A DNA stretch of 64,000 nt. Source: Chaetorhynchus papuensis (Eukaryota; Chordata; Aves; Passeriformes; Rhipiduridae). Below the pieces are notes generated by a model. The model was not told the origin of the DNA, searched no databases, and saw nothing but the letters and a program-made list of their open reading frames with translations. The translations under genes were made by a program, and so were the position numbers. The stretch is taken from the NCBI GenBank assembly GCA_013396525.1, contig VWYX01000126.1, positions 124,001 through 188,000 of the forward strand, in the 5' to 3' direction. Every line of letters starts with the position of its first letter. Within the stretch, counting starts at the first letter, position 1. Positions 1-13,149 of the stretch are shown here, piece by piece.

Positions 1-2334
1 TGTTCAAATTAACCTCTTTGCCAATCCCGCTTATAGCCTGAATTTAAAAATAGGATTTTGGTCCCTTGTAGCAATGGGCCCCACAGCGACAAGAGTCTCT
101 GTAGATTCCCTTGAACAGGGCAGGATAGCTTCTCTGAGAAGGTTATGGATTACTGCATTAAGTAAGAAATGTGCTTGGGTACATTTATTTAATAAACTTA
201 TTAATAACACATACAATTTAACTATATTTTATTAACTAAATATGCTGCTGAGAATGGCTCTGTAAATAAATCCTACTTTTAATAACTTCAGTGTCCCAGT
301 TGCTTTAAATGCAGTTCCCAAATTGAAAATGCAATGGCTAATTAAATGAGTAACTTTTAAAAAACTTATCACCCATGGATTTATCCAATCAGCTTGCTTC
401 GAATTATATGTAATACAGGAGTTCTCCCTAACAGGCAGCTGTAAAAATCTTAGCCTTTTTAAGTCTCAAGCTGAGTATCTTTGGCTTGTCGTTTTTTGGT
501 GGAGTTCCTAGAAGGTGGAAAGTATACCAATAAGCAAAGCTCCTCTGTACATCTGCTCACATCTCTGCTGTCTCTGTTTTGCATGGAATCTGCCTAGCTG
601 CTGCAGTTAACTCCCTCTTTTGTCTGTTTTATAGTGTGGTAGGATTGGGCAGATGTTTATTGTTGTGTTAAGCAGCAAGATTGCTTTTTTGTCATATCTC
701 TATTTAGAGGAGTATCTTCTAAGAGAAGAATTGTTACATACAGATTTCTAGCTGGCCTGTTTGCACCTGATTTTTACCCAGCACTTATTCAACTGGAGTC
801 ATGAAGTGAAACTCCTTTCCTCCTGCTGTCTCCTTCCTTATTTAGGGTCACAGTAGTTTTCTTCCATGCCGCACAGCAAGGTGGAGCAACTTCTATCCCC
901 AGTACTTAAAAGATAATTGAATTTTTTAAAAAGTGCCTCCAGATATGGGATACCACATTACATGTTTTAGTGCTTCAAAAGGCAGTGAGTAAGCAGGGTA
1001 TTTGTAAGAGAAAACAGAGAGATTTCATATGGGCTTATGGTTCTGTGGTGTCTCAGTCCTATGTGTTCCCTCATGCTGGTCAGCATTCCTCTTAATCCTG
1101 TCAGCACAAGCCCTCCTTGCTGCTATGGATAACTGTCTCCTTTTTTGTTTAATCTGAATGTCCTCAGCTCCCTGAATTTTCTCATACAGGAGATAAATAT
1201 CAAGAGGATTATTTTTTCTTGTCAAATTTCTGGTGGAAAAAACCCCCACGATGTGGGAATAGTGCCAAAAGGCAGAACTTTCAGAAAATCAGTTACTTTT
1301 GCTGATCTCCATTCTTTTCTGGAGCTGCTTTTGCTGTCCTTGAGGAGGTCAGAGAAGGGAAAGGCTGCCCATTTCACATCTGCTGCACTGACAAGCAACC
1401 AAATGTACCTTTTGGCTAGTGGCTGGCATTTTGGCAGTGCAAAGCTTCCAACTCCCACCCTTTTACAATCAGATGGGATGAATAGCAGAGCTGTGCTATA
1501 TTGGCAGTTGGCATACGGGCTAAGTACATGGGCTGCATATGAGTCTATTCATCTGAAGTTATCCTTTCAGACCACTGCTTAGTTTTCTAGCATAATTTTC
1601 TTGGGAAAGAGCTTGGCAAATGTGTCCCCTTTTCTCTTGGCACATGGCTGTTTTGTTTTTTCTTTCTTTTTTCCCCCTAGTAATTTCCTGGTGTGCAGTA
1701 GTTATCCTAAGCAGCAGTACTGGTATCTGAAAATGAATGGACATATTGCAATCTGGAGAAATGTCATGTCCTTCTGCTGTGGATTCTGAGTGATACAAGC
1801 TGTGGAGGGGTGTGTGTAGTGGGCATGCTATAAATTAAACATTCTCTTTGCATCAGGCAGGGATAAAAGAAGGGTACTCCCACACTTTCTCATTCTTTCT
1901 CATCCTTTTTAGGCATCTGAGAATGGAATAAGCCAGTCATAGAAAGCCGGGCCAGGTCAGGGTAGATAAGTACCTTCCCCTGTTGTAAAATTCAGAGCAG
2001 CATTTAAATCCCTGCCTCCCCTAACACACCTCTAGAGACTCACCCAATCACTTGTAATTACTTGCTTAAAAGAGCATGGGAACAGCTGAATTTCCCTGCA
2101 TTAAGGTAGCTCTTTGCTGTATTTCTGCCCTTTTCTGGACCAAAAAAAGGCCTCAAACTCCAATTGATGGTTTTAGTCTTTATGATATGTTGGTTGTGGG
2201 CAGCTAAGCTCAGTAAAAAACAGGAGAGGGAGTAGAGATAGTCAGTTAAAAGTCCTATTCATGTAATAGCTTTTCCATCCTTTTACCTTGTCCTCTGTTT
2301 TTGGTTCACCCCCTTATTTTGCCTTGTTTTAAAT
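1..2334. other. unique non-coding sequence, no gene seen
   Basis: AT-rich sequence with stops in all frames. The longest open frame (1145-1582, plus strand, 145 codons) has no recognisable domain, does not look like biased codon use, and has other frames open opposite it. I see no repeat consensus, RNA gene or promoter-like CpG cluster. Confidence 0.6.
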
Positions 2335-2450
2335 TATGACTGCTTTTGGGGGCAGGAGCTGTATCTTTACTGCAGCTGCACTGCATTTGGCATCATGGAA
2401 TCCTCCTCCGGTTGGAGCCATTACTTGCCATAGTAGTACAAACACAGATA
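2335..2450 (+). repeat. ancient amniote SINE-like repeat remnant
   Basis: The stretch reads as a degenerate copy of an old interspersed repeat common in reptile and bird genomes. Its consensus runs: a 'gggcaggaactgtctctta' type start, a 'gcaccatggggtcctg' type middle, then 'tagtacaaacaca' near the end. Here the recognisable blocks are gggggcaggagctgtatc near 2348, gcatcatggaatcctcctcc near 2390 and catagtagtacaaacacag near 2430. The same family appears in the opposite orientation at 53725-53850. I do not name the family because I could not search a repeat library. It is non-coding and decayed. Confidence 0.5.
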
Positions 2451-2998
2451 TGCTTGGAGGGCAGGGGAAACACATCCTGCAAGGCAGAGAGGGCTGTGAA
2501 TTTATGTAATTTCAGCAGCATCTTGGAATATAAGAGCACATCTTTGATGTTAATGGAATAGACAAAAGGCTTATAGCTTCTCTTAATTCTTTCTCTGTCT
2601 CCCCCTTGCATCATCCATGAGTAGAAATTATGGTCCAACAGGAGGAAAATGACCAAACAAAAAACCTTCCCATCAGAACACTGAACACTGCTTATAGCCT
2701 GGGGCTTGAGATCTTATGTAGAGCTTTCTGCTGAAGGCTTAGTAAAAGTGAACTCAGGAGAAAGAAAATTGCTGCTGGATTGTCTGGTCTGAATGTGTGC
2801 TGTGGGTCTGGTGTTCGATCTTCACCTCTACTGCACCATTCCACATAGATAATGAAGACATTTCAGGGCCTGGGAGCAGCTTAGGAGCACTAGCGTGAGA
2901 GTTTGATTTTGACAGTTTTGACGCTTGCCCATTGAATTTCATTCTTAAAGGCTCCTTTTGGGCTGCTGGAGTTACTGCATGTGAACGGCCCTTTATTC

Positions 2999-3085
2999 CC
3001 TAGTCTGGTGCTGATCAGTGTCACAGGAGACACAAATTCCAGTTCTCCCTTTGTGACCTTAGTCATGTGGTTACTGTATTAATGG
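2999..3085 (+). repeat. MIR-like SINE remnant, core region
   Basis: The order of short blocks matches a MIR core: ggagacacaaattccagttct, then ctccctttgtgacctta, then gtcatgtggtta. This corresponds to the MIR passage 'gagacccaaattc...ctctgtgaccttgggcaagtcactta'. MIRs are tRNA-derived SINEs mobilised in trans by LINEs in early amniotes and are now inactive. Only the middle is recognisable, without tRNA-like head or tail, so this is a moderate call. Confidence 0.42.
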
Positions 3086-3671
3086 GTTGTAGAAACTGAA
3101 ATACTGGTTCTCTTGCATGTCTCCTCTATTGGGACTTTGCCCTGATCCAGAGTCTTAATGCATATAGGTATTATATCTGAAATAGTGTTGATCAAGGTCT
3201 TCTGTAATAAAAATAACAGCAGAGACTTCAGAGTTTCAGTGGGCTTCTCTCTCTCCCTTACTTCTGTTTTTACCAATGGCTAAATTGACTGTGGCAGCTG
3301 TTGCTTTGGCTGCAGGCTTTTCCATTTCGTACTGAAGACTGACACATGTGGTGAAGTTGCTTATCTGTTGAGGGGTGGGTGGGCGATAGGACAGGGACAT
3401 TTCTCAGTAAATGGTGATGTGTGTGTAGAACTGACAGCTTTGATGTGTTTCCCTGTGGGGTACAGTGCTGCCATGGAGGATGAAAACCTGGTATCTTTGG
3501 CATTTGGCTAAAAGCAAAGCAGCTCAAGGGTATGCAAAAGAGCAAGAGGAAAGAGCAGGGAGGCATTCTCTGTGGACTATTGTCTTGTTCCTAAAGCAGC
3601 TGGAACGTGAAGGCTTATGTAAATGAAATAGCCTGGATATTTCATATTGGGGCCTGTAAAAATGTGCCCTT

Positions 3672-4009
3672 GTGCTGTGGTTTAAGCCCAGCCAGCAACC
3701 AAGTACCATGCAGCTGCTCAGTCACTTCCCCACCAGTCGGATCAGGGAGAGGAAGTGGGGACATGTTTGGAGTGATGGTGTTTGTCTTCCCAAGTCACCA
3801 TTAAATGTTATGGCTGGACACTGCCTGCCCATGGGAAACAGTGAATTAATTCCTTGCTTAGCTTTTACTTTTCCTATTAAACTGTTTTTATCTCAATTCA
3901 CAGCTTTTCTCACTTCTACCCTTTTGATTCTGTCCCTGATCCTGTTGATGGGAGAGTGAATGAATGGCTATCTGGGACTAGGTTGCTGCCTGTGTTTAAA
4001 CCATGGCAC
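3672..4009 (-). mobile_element. LTR-derived repeat with about 80-bp terminal inverted repeats
   Basis: Read on the minus strand from 4009, the sequence resembles the start of an avian endogenous-retrovirus LTR: a 'tggtttaa...cagccagcaac' opening, a 'gagataaa.acagtttaatagg' block (seen in reverse at about 3880-3895), and 'acttgggaagacaaa' (in reverse near 3785-3800). The plus-strand start, 3672-3752, repeats the opening in inverted orientation. By eye about 59 of 80 aligned positions pair between 3672-3751 and 3930-4009, enclosing a spacer of roughly 178 bp. The copy therefore looks like a truncated LTR with its first 80 bp duplicated and inverted, or a small inverted-repeat element derived from it. 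No intact coding sequence is present. I found no convincing target-site duplication. The family name is uncertain. Confidence 0.62.
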
Positions 4010-7000
4010 CATGGTCCAGAGCAAGGATCCAGTCTGACAGAGTATTCACGATACCTACTGACAGCATGGAACAGTCTGTCATGGCAGTCTGGAGCCCCCC
4101 TGTACCTCACCTCTGAAAGCTGCACTCAGGTTGTGATTGGCAAGACCTTGAGGATGCTCAGGTGAGCACTTGAGTGTAGAAACCTTGGATGCTGCAGAAG
4201 ATGGGATGATGATTTATTAGGTGACTTGGATGACTTGTTCTTTTTATTTTAACTGGTGGAGTTCCTTCCAGGTGAGTTTCTAAGGCAAAGACTTAAGTAG
4301 CCATTAACAAGTGGCATTCCCAACCAGGGTTATTGCCACTACCTGACAATTTTCCAGCTATATACTGTTTCCTTAGTTCACCTACCTTTGTGGCTTCCTT
4401 TGTACTACCTACAGTGTGGAGTTACATTTTTGCTGTTAAATCTCTTCAGTGTTTTGCTCTGGAGGAAACTGCATTCCAGTGGTGATGCAGGAAGGAAGGA
4501 AGGAAATCATTCTTGTGCTTGATTTACCTGTCAATTGAAAGCTGTGAAGGGCTTTGTTTGTCTGTAGCATGTCATGACATTCCATGATAGGCATACTGTC
4601 TTCCTTGACAGAGGTGCCAAGTTTGCAGTATGAATTATTTTTATTGCCTGTCCACACAGCTGAGCTGGGCAGGTAGTGTATGATGACACTGTTTTTGTGA
4701 GAGTGGAGGTTTTTTTGTTTTGTTTTTTACATGCTGGCAGCTGCCTCCATCTGAAGCATTGGTTATGGTCTCTGACTGTGTTTGCACCCCTGGATCAACT
4801 TGCTGCCCTCCCATGTTTTCTCTGCATCTGTATACTAACCTGTGGCTGAAACACTGCTGCCTCCTTGATGTTGTTTTTCTACATCCCTTCCAAGCAGACT
4901 AAAGATAATGTGTTTTTTTCTATCATATCCAGTTCTTTGCTTTTCATCAGCTTATGATGATACCCTGCTGAAAATCATGTGGTACTTGAGCAGCAAAGCC
5001 ATTTCCTAGCTCTGTGGTAAGAGGAAATGTTGATGGAATTAAGAGTCAGTATTGTTTTTGGAGATAAAAACAGTTTATGCAAAGTTGTGCTGCTTCAGCC
5101 TGGTCTCTGGTGTGCATTTTTCCTTTCTTTTATACAATTCCATGATTTTACTTCCTTGAGTGTCAGGCAAGGTGCAACCTAAAATGTGTATAAAAATTGG
5201 ATTCCACTTTGCATTGAATATCTGTAAAAGGTAGTGAAGTGAGAGTTCTGGGTACCCATTTTTCTTCTGTGGCAAAGATTAAAAATTAAGCTGACAGATA
5301 GCTTTACATAGTATGGATGTGGCAAGATGTGCCTGTTCTCAGGAGAGCTGAGGTTTGTGGGTTTCAGCAAGTGAAAGAGCTGTTAACCACAACACCATGG
5401 CTCATTCGAACCATCCGGTATTACTTTTAATGTGGTTCTACTTCCTCAACTTTCAGGAACGCTTTTGTCCATGGCCAGTATAATCAGTGCTTATGGGAGA
5501 ACCTGTATGCTGGGCCTCAACAAGAGTTGTACTGGTGACTTTGGTCAGTGCTGAGTGTGTTGGTAATCTCAGCCAGGTACCTGCACTCTCGAATGACTGG
5601 TGGAGCAGAGCTAGAATTAGTCACTGCAGACTAAACTGCCATGTGTTTAATATTGATCTACCTGCACCTGCAGAACCAATAGCTCAAGCCTTTGCTGACA
5701 AAGCATTTCAGGGCAGGGAGTGGGAAGATGGATGCAACACAGAGGCTGTGGCTGATTTATAAGTGCTCATTTATTGAGCTACATGCACAGTGGGAATTCA
5801 CAAGGTGCAAAACACAATGTGTACATTACTGGATGAGGAGCTAGCCTGAAGATTGGGGGGGTGGGGGGAAGTGTCTCTAGTATGAAGTGTTTTAAACCTT
5901 GTATGTGTAAATCTGCAATGTTACCTGTCAGCCAAATGTTACTGATCTCAGTGTCAGGAGTGAGACTACAGGTCATTTGGCTTTAAATTTGAAAACGAGG
6001 CATCTGAGTTATTTTGAATCATTACTTGTGAAGTGCTGACAAATTGCAAAGAGTGACCAACTGAAGCAAATACTAACGCAAAAAATATGTAGAAACTTAA
6101 ATGAATTAAAAGTGGCATGCTGTCATCCTGTGGACCCTGCAGGTGATGTAGAGAGGTGTGGATGCAGATAAAGATCTGAAATATTCTACTACAATATTAA
6201 ACCACAGAAAGTACTAAGTGTCATGAAAGAGATCATGGGGAATTTATGCCAAAGATAGGAACTTGCAGTTGTTCTTTCTTGTTCCTTGGTTTACATTATA
6301 GAATACTCTGCCCTCTCAAAAAGAAAAGGTTTGTATTGATATGACTTCTCTTCAGGTTTTGATTCTGTATCAGTAATTCTTACAAACCATAACAGAGATC
6401 TCATTTATGGTGCCATGGAAACATAAGTCATTACTAACCTTTTGATTCCAGGATCGCTAATTTTTCTAGAGCTGGGATAGTTAATTTTACCTATTAAATT
6501 ACATATTAAATATAAAACCAAGAAAGGGGAAAAGAATTCTGAAAGTGGAACAAAATACTGCAGTACCTCTTTCTCCCTGCAAAGCACTGGAATGGTGGCA
6601 CTCCTTTTCTGTTGTCCTCATGGATATTCAAAGAAATTAAACTTGGTAATATTTGCTGTGCCAGGCAATTGTTGACAGGGAACTGTTGTTATCCTAACGT
6701 GGAGTAACAATGTTCAGGGTACAGAAATGACTTAGCAACAAACCAGGAGATCTCCTGAAGCTTCCTTGGTCTTTGTTCAAAATGCGGTTATAACCCTTCT
6801 CTTTCAGGAAACTAACAGAGAAATGCTTATTGCAGTGTGTGACAGGATTTATAAACTATAACACAGAATCAGTGTTCTAAAATCTCGGTCTTCATATCTG
6901 CTTAAAGTTTTCCACAGATTTATGTCTCATACATAACTTGAGCCAGGCCTTTTTATTTCTTACAGACCTTGGGTAAACGGTGAATGATCTAGTAAGAAGA

Positions 7001-7751
7001 AAGTGATTGTTATTTAAGTAAAAAAAGCAACAGCGAGGCAAATCTGAGCTGTAGAACGCACACATAATCCTTGCCAGAAATATTGCAATCTCTAATTGAG
7101 AAGCAGCTAGTCTGCAGCCAAGCTGGCTCTGGAGGAAAGATGAAAGTGTTTGATCTCAGCTGTGTTACCACCTGTATCATGCCAGGGAAGTTAAATGCAC
7201 TGAAAGAGCTGCACTTACCATTGATTTTATTTCTCCAAATGAAGAATGTGTTGATAAATGGCTGATGAAATGAGGTAGCAGTGGGTAAATGGGCACCCTA
7301 CCACAATCCCTTTTTTTTTTTTCTGTTGGAGCAATAACCCTGGCACCATTAAAAGAGATGCTTCTTTGCAGTAATGGCAATGCTATGAAAGCGAGTGGTG
7401 GGCCAGTTCCTGGCATTTGAGATAATGTGACGAAAATCTGAGATACAATAAAATTATTTAGAACCAGCAGAAAAATACATTGCTTTAAGTGCTCCGGTAC
7501 TTACTGTTATGTTCCTTCTCCCCCTCGTGCCAGTGTTCATATCTGAGAGCCCTCCTTAGATAAAAGGGCTCAGAAAGGGTAATATGGTTGTGTTGCACTG
7601 GCACAGTAAAGCAGGAAGAAGCTCTGCATAGAGGCCAGTGTGAAGAGAGGATGCGTAGTGCTTCCAGCCTTCCCAAAGTAGCTTGAAAAAGGATCAAAAT
7701 ACCAAAAGAGGGAGGCACAAGAGCAGGCTGCTCTGACAGTCTAAGGAATAA
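4010..7751. other. unique non-coding sequence with small simple repeats
   Basis: No gene or repeat family was recognised. Small features are a GGAA microsatellite at 4491-4506 (four units), a G-rich run at 5854-5867 (seven G, one T, six G) and a T12 homopolymer at 7311-7322. All open frames are under 115 codons and show no domain. Confidence 0.55.
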
Positions 7752-8132
7752 GTCATTTGAGGAAAGGCGCTGAGGGAGCTGGAGTTGTTTAGTCTGGAGA
7801 AGGCTCAATGATGATCTTATCACTCTCTACAACTACCTGAAAGATGGGGTTGGCCTCTTCTCCCAGGCAGCCAGTGACAGGACATGAGGACATAGCCTCG
7901 AGCTGTGCCAGGGGAGGTTATTGTTGGATATCAGGAAGAATTTTTTTCACTGAAAGGGTGGCTAAGCATTGGAATGGACTTCCAAAGGTGGTGGTGGAGT
8001 CGCCATCCCTGGAAATGTTCAAGAAATGACTGGATGTGACACTTAGTGCTATGGTTTAGTTGGCATGGGGGTGTTTGGTCAAAGGAACTTGATCTTGGAG
8101 GTCTTTTCCAACCTCGATGGTTCTGTGATTTT
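7752..8132 (+). mobile_element. CR1 LINE, 5'-truncated 3' end
   Basis: This is the classic avian CR1 3' segment. It opens with gaggaaaggcgctgagggag, followed by gttgtttagtctggagaagg, then cactgaaagggtggctaagc, and it closes with the CR1 terminal block ggaggtcttttccaacctcg and ttctgtgatt. CR1 is a non-LTR retrotransposon that usually inserts as a 5'-truncated copy and leaves no clear target duplication, as here. The plus-strand orientation follows from the ORF2 C-terminus lying upstream of the tail. Small indels break the reading frame, so the copy cannot be active. Confidence 0.93.
7844..8029 (+). pseudogene. CR1 ORF2 C-terminal remnant
   Basis: The frame encodes the final part of the CR1 ORF2 polyprotein (endonuclease-reverse transcriptase). 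The recognisable stretches are RIFFTERVAKHWNGLPKVVV and ESPSLEMFKK, which match the conserved 'HWNRLPREVVESPSLEIFK' type C-terminus of bird CR1. The methionine at 7844 is fortuitous: homology continues upstream in another frame (7750-7845) across a frameshift. Reverse transcriptase and endonuclease domains are missing. It is a dead fragment of a 5'-truncated insertion. Confidence 0.85.
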
Positions 8133-11100
8133 TATCTACTGTCATTGAACATGGAGACAGTCTTCCAGTGTGTCCTGGATATCCATCCTGCCAGTTATCC
8201 ATTGCCTAGGGTCTTGGGAATGCCCCACACTGGAGGGGTTCTTATTAAAGCAGCAGCACCTTCATTCAAAGAGGGATTATTTTAAGCCTTCTTTAATGGA
8301 GAGATTGCTTTATTGAAGCTTGCTGCTCTTGAATTGATTCCCTGAGGTCTTTGACAGCAAATACTGTATAGAGTAACCTGATCTATGACACAGGGATGAA
8401 AAGAAAACTGAGGAGACAGAAATCAAGCTGACCTATCATGTGGAAGTTAAGAACTCAAAGTAATGAATGAGTGGCATTGAATTAAATTGAGTTAATCACG
8501 TTGGGCTGTTCAATGGGATATTAGAATCTATAAGAATCAATAACCTTAGAACTGTTGTATATCAGCTTAGATGATGTATGATGACTGACCAGTTTGTTTA
8601 ATCTGTTATTGTCTAAGATGTTTGGCATCAGGATAAAAGGAAATAAACAGAATGCTAAATGAGACGAATAACGTATCCAAATCCGTAACTCTACAGTGAG
8701 ACGTGCCTGATAAAAGCTCAGCTGTGTCCTAGCTATGTGAGGTGGCCCAACAGGATTTCAATGGAAGATGGCATGTACAGGTGTTCAAAGTGTCTTTTCT
8801 GGGTGATTTGGGAGGACTGGGAAAAGTCTGGGAACAGGCTGGTTGAAAACATCATGTCAAAGTGGTGCTGTGCTAGAAAATGGCCTTCTCTATTAAATGT
8901 AATTCTCCATTAAAAATGCAATTGTGAAATACTATACCATTCAGTGTAAAGCCCACTGCAGGGGGAGGAGAGAATGAGGCCAAGACAACTCTAAAATTAC
9001 TCTGAAAAGCAGGAAGAGTGTAATACTAAACAAGACCTTTCCTGTAGCTTGTATCTTGCATTATGATCAATTCCACTAGCATCCAGATTCAGTGGAAACA
9101 ACTTTGTCATTCCAGGTGTCTTAGATTGTTATTTCTGAAGTTACCTGCAAGTGTTAAGGAACCACCTCTTTTGAATTTAATTCTTTTGCACCTTTTTGAA
9201 ATGCCAGACTAGGTTTTAAGGTGGCTTGTGCTCTTTCCTTGCAGGCATCTAAAGATATTTGAATTATTTTTGTGGTATAGACCCAGAGAGATGAAGTACA
9301 AAAGTTAGCAATTACTATTATTTTTCCTGAATAACTTTAAAATGCTTATGTTTAATTTTTACCTTTTTTTTTCTAGTTCAGACTGAATTGGTTTGGTGAA
9401 TGATGCCTTGGCTAGTACAGGCAACTTGCTGTGCACAATAGTGCTTTGTTTTATACATCTATCAAAAAAATAACTGTGGTGTTGGAAATGACACATGGAT
9501 TTCTCTCTGGCAATAAAGTACCTGACTGGCTGTGTTATATTATAGTGATGGTTGCAGTATAACAACCTTGACAGATAAAACAGTAGCTAACCTTTGGACT
9601 GGGACGTCTAGGTCAGCAGTTTAAAATTGGAGACCATCCATATCGGCTTACATTTCCATCCTTGTCATCTAACCCTCGGCTTTTGTTGTTCCATGTGCCT
9701 GAATGTCTACTTGCTACAGAAGTTCCTAGTTGCCTATTTAATGTACAAATGACATGGTATTTTCTCTGATTTGCCACAATTACTCTGTACTTTTACTTGC
9801 ACTCATCTTCTCCTCTGTGAGTCCATATTTAACATTAACTGCAGTGCAGATCAAATTCATCTCTGTGAAGATGAGCATTTGAACTTGATGGTGAGTGAAT
9901 GATTGACAAGGTGCAAGTATTTTTGTGTCAAGGCTGTGACATGTCATTTGTTGAAAAAGCTATTCAGCCGAATGCTGTACTCATCTGAAAGCTGGGAGTG
10001 AAGAATGTGCCAGATTCTCAAAAGGATGCTGCTTGATGTCTAGTGGCACCATTAGTGACATTTTGATGTTAATGAATAAGGGAGCACTTTGTGCTCTGGA
10101 AATTATGCTTTTTAAGGTTAGAAGAGGATGCTTTATGAACTCTGTGCTGCACTGTTGCAATCCATGTAGCTGTTCAGTTTTGCAATAGATAATGAAGTTA
10201 CATTTTGTGGATTGCTGTGGTCTGTAGTGTTTGCTGATCACATGGTGTTAAAACTGTATGAAAGACAGCTGAAACAGTTTAAATCTCTCTCTGCTAGTTC
10301 TTTGCTGCAAAGCACTTGCTGAAGGTGCCACAGAGATGTTAGAAGTTTGTTCATGGGAAAAGGGAAAGTGTTGGGGAGGTTGTGCCTCTATTAAATTGTG
10401 TTCCACGATGTGAAGGAAATCTGAAGAATTGCAGAGATGGCTTGACCCAAGTTAATGCCATATTCCCTAGTGTGGAAACCTAGAATGTTGCCAATATTGG
10501 GTGTAACTACTCAGCTCTCAGAAGCACTGCTGTTAATTAGCATGTTTCCCTGTTTTGTGAAAATATAGTCTACAAATGAGCGAGTTTTAAGAGCTATGTC
10601 AGACGAATTTACTAATCTAAAACCACAGCCTTCCTGATGCATGGAGCATCTCTTGGATTTTACTTGTGCATGGATCAGCTAGATCTGTTGACTCTTCACT
10701 AGTGTTGCTTTAGTGGGAGATGAAAAATACTTCGTACTATAGGATTTGTAGGCTTTTTTCCTCCATGTCTAATATGGTCTTAAGTATCTTAAAATGGGTC
10801 CTTTGCCCAGGTGTGCTACATCTCCTCTTCAGACTTTGTTTCCATATATTATATAGGAATGACCACAGAAGTCATAAACAAAATCAGTTTAAGAACCTAT
10901 AAAAATTGTGATGTCTTTTAAGTTACACTGGAAGGAATAGTGTTGTTTCTTCACACAACAATAAAAAGATTTCTTTTTCCCCATAACACCTAACAGACTT
11001 TCTGAAAAATGAATTAATTTTGTTTGGGTGGAGGAGAGGAGGAAAGGTCCTCTAGAGACCAATCTGTACCAGGAGTTGAAGTCTGCTACCTTGTGGCTCT

Positions 11101-13149
11101 GGCTGTAGATTTAATCTCATCCATTTCTTACAGATACTGATGAATTGCTGCATCTCTCCCTCTTTGATATTCTAGAGCCACAAGTGGTCTGACTAACAAT
11201 AACACCACTGCCTGAAAGATCAGAGCACTGAGTGTGTATAGCCATGGCTATGTTGTTCCATTTGATGAATGCACCGTATGCTGGTTGCTTTGCTTTGAGT
11301 TTTTTGGGGAACAAAATTCATTAAAATCTCTTTACTTCTCTTTTCCTGAGACAAGGCTGGGGAGGGAGGTAGAGGAACATCCTGCCACTATACTGTCTCT
11401 GTTAAATTGCTGCCGCAGATGCTGTCTTGGCTGCTGGTAACAGTGTCAGAAATGGCAGCAGCCTTCTGCAAAAGTGGTTTAAAAATAGACCTATTTGGGT
11501 ATGCTTGTTCCCTTAAAGGGACATTGTCAGTTTGATTTAGTCCCAACATTTTAGCTTGGTTGCTGTTAGCTATGCCAGCTCTTCTGAGTTGCCAGTCAAT
11601 TTGGCCAGGTCTGCAATGAGTTTGGTATTGTTTTACATAGAGGCAAATATGCTTTGAACATAGCATCATAAAGTTTTACTAAACCTAGTAAATTGATGAT
11701 ACTTTTTTTTTTTTGCTTGTGTCTGCTGCCATGAAAGTGAGACACAGCTAGCATTCCCTTGCCAGTGTTGTCACCCTTGCAGTTGGAGGCCTTGTGCAGT
11801 CAGTTTACAGTTATCCGTGTCCTTTCAAAATATACCCCTCTTCTGTTTTTTTTTTTTTTTTTTGCCATACTGCCTCACTGCTCAGCATCCTGCTTTTTTT
11901 TCTGAGACAGAAATGCTACTCCTTCCTTTTGCCTTTTTCTACCAAAAATAATTTGGTCAATGCAGTGGGATAAGATTGGAAATGCACAACCCCCATCTTC
12001 AATCTATCTTAAAAGCCCAAGGTTGCTTTTAAGGGTGAGAGTGGTTCTTTGAAATGACTAAGTTTCTTGGTTTGGTGACTTACCCTCTTCAGAACAATGC
12101 AGTATCATGCTGCTTGTGTCAGGAGGCAAATAAGAAGCTTGACCTACAGCACCTCCACCAACCGGACTTTTGTTGTTTACCATTTCTGTCAGAGCCAAAG
12201 GTTCTGGCTCTGCCAGTGTTAACACAGGTTGTGTTACAACCCTGGAGAGCAGAGCAGCTACAGTCATATGACTGCAGTGAGTGGTAAGGAGATCCAGGTT
12301 TCCACCCTGAAAGCTCTGTTTCATATTCTTGCTGCCTGTAATATTTGTTCCCCTCTATGCAGTGGGATGGCACTTGACAGCACTGAGCAAAGGCTGTGAG
12401 AGCTGACTGAAGCAGGCTGAGAAGGGACTGTTGAAATGTGCTTTCAAGCAATTACATCTGGCTTTGCGGTGGTACCATCGATTTAATATCTTTCTCCTCC
12501 ACCACCCTTTCCATGTTAACTGCTTCTTTCTCCTCTGCTGCCTTATTGCCCTTCTGCAATGTTTCTTACTCTTTGACATGTCCCCATCTCTTACATCAAC
12601 TATCACTTCTATCTGGGCCCTCCAGCCCCTTCGTAGCCTGGTTTCCACTTGTCTAATCTTTTTTTCATTACAAGTTAGATTTTGCTGACATCTTTAAGCT
12701 ATCTGTATCTGACTTTGAGAGTTCAGCATTGATTTCAATTAGAGCCCATGCCTAGAAGGCTTCAGCAAACAGCATCTCCTCTCATGGTAATGAGTTGTTA
12801 CCACTCTCCTAAATGTGCCCACTTGTGCACAGTTCTCACAGTTGCTCTGATTTGCAGTTTTGATCAAACCATGCAAAGCAGGGCAGCATTTCAGGGGTCC
12901 TCTCCCTGCCTCTGTTGGATGGACAGGTCAGGAGGCAGCTGCAGAGGGCTTTCCTCTCAAAGGAGTCTTGAAATGCTGTTGTGGTAATTTGAGCCCTTCA
13001 AAGTGTGCTAGATGGAGGCACCTGCCATCTAGCATTTTAACTTGTCCATTCTTGGTGTTTGCTCCTGGCTTAGTTGTGCTTCAGTGAGATCTATGATACA
13101 CATCCTGTGACAGGTATGTAGGTGCAGGAGCCAATTTACCCTGTGCAAC
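8133..13149. other. unique non-coding sequence, homopolymer T tracts
   Basis: No gene or clear repeat was recognised. Simple-sequence features are T12 at 11703-11714 and T18 at 11846-11863. Overlapping short frames cluster at 12054-12690 on both strands (up to 110 codons), but they open in several frames at once and show no domain, so I treat them as chance. Confidence 0.55.

Noticed and set aside
12054..12690. Several overlapping 70-110-codon frames on both strands
   Set aside because: Multiple frames are open at once and none shows a domain or plausible codon bias; consistent with a local shortage of stops.
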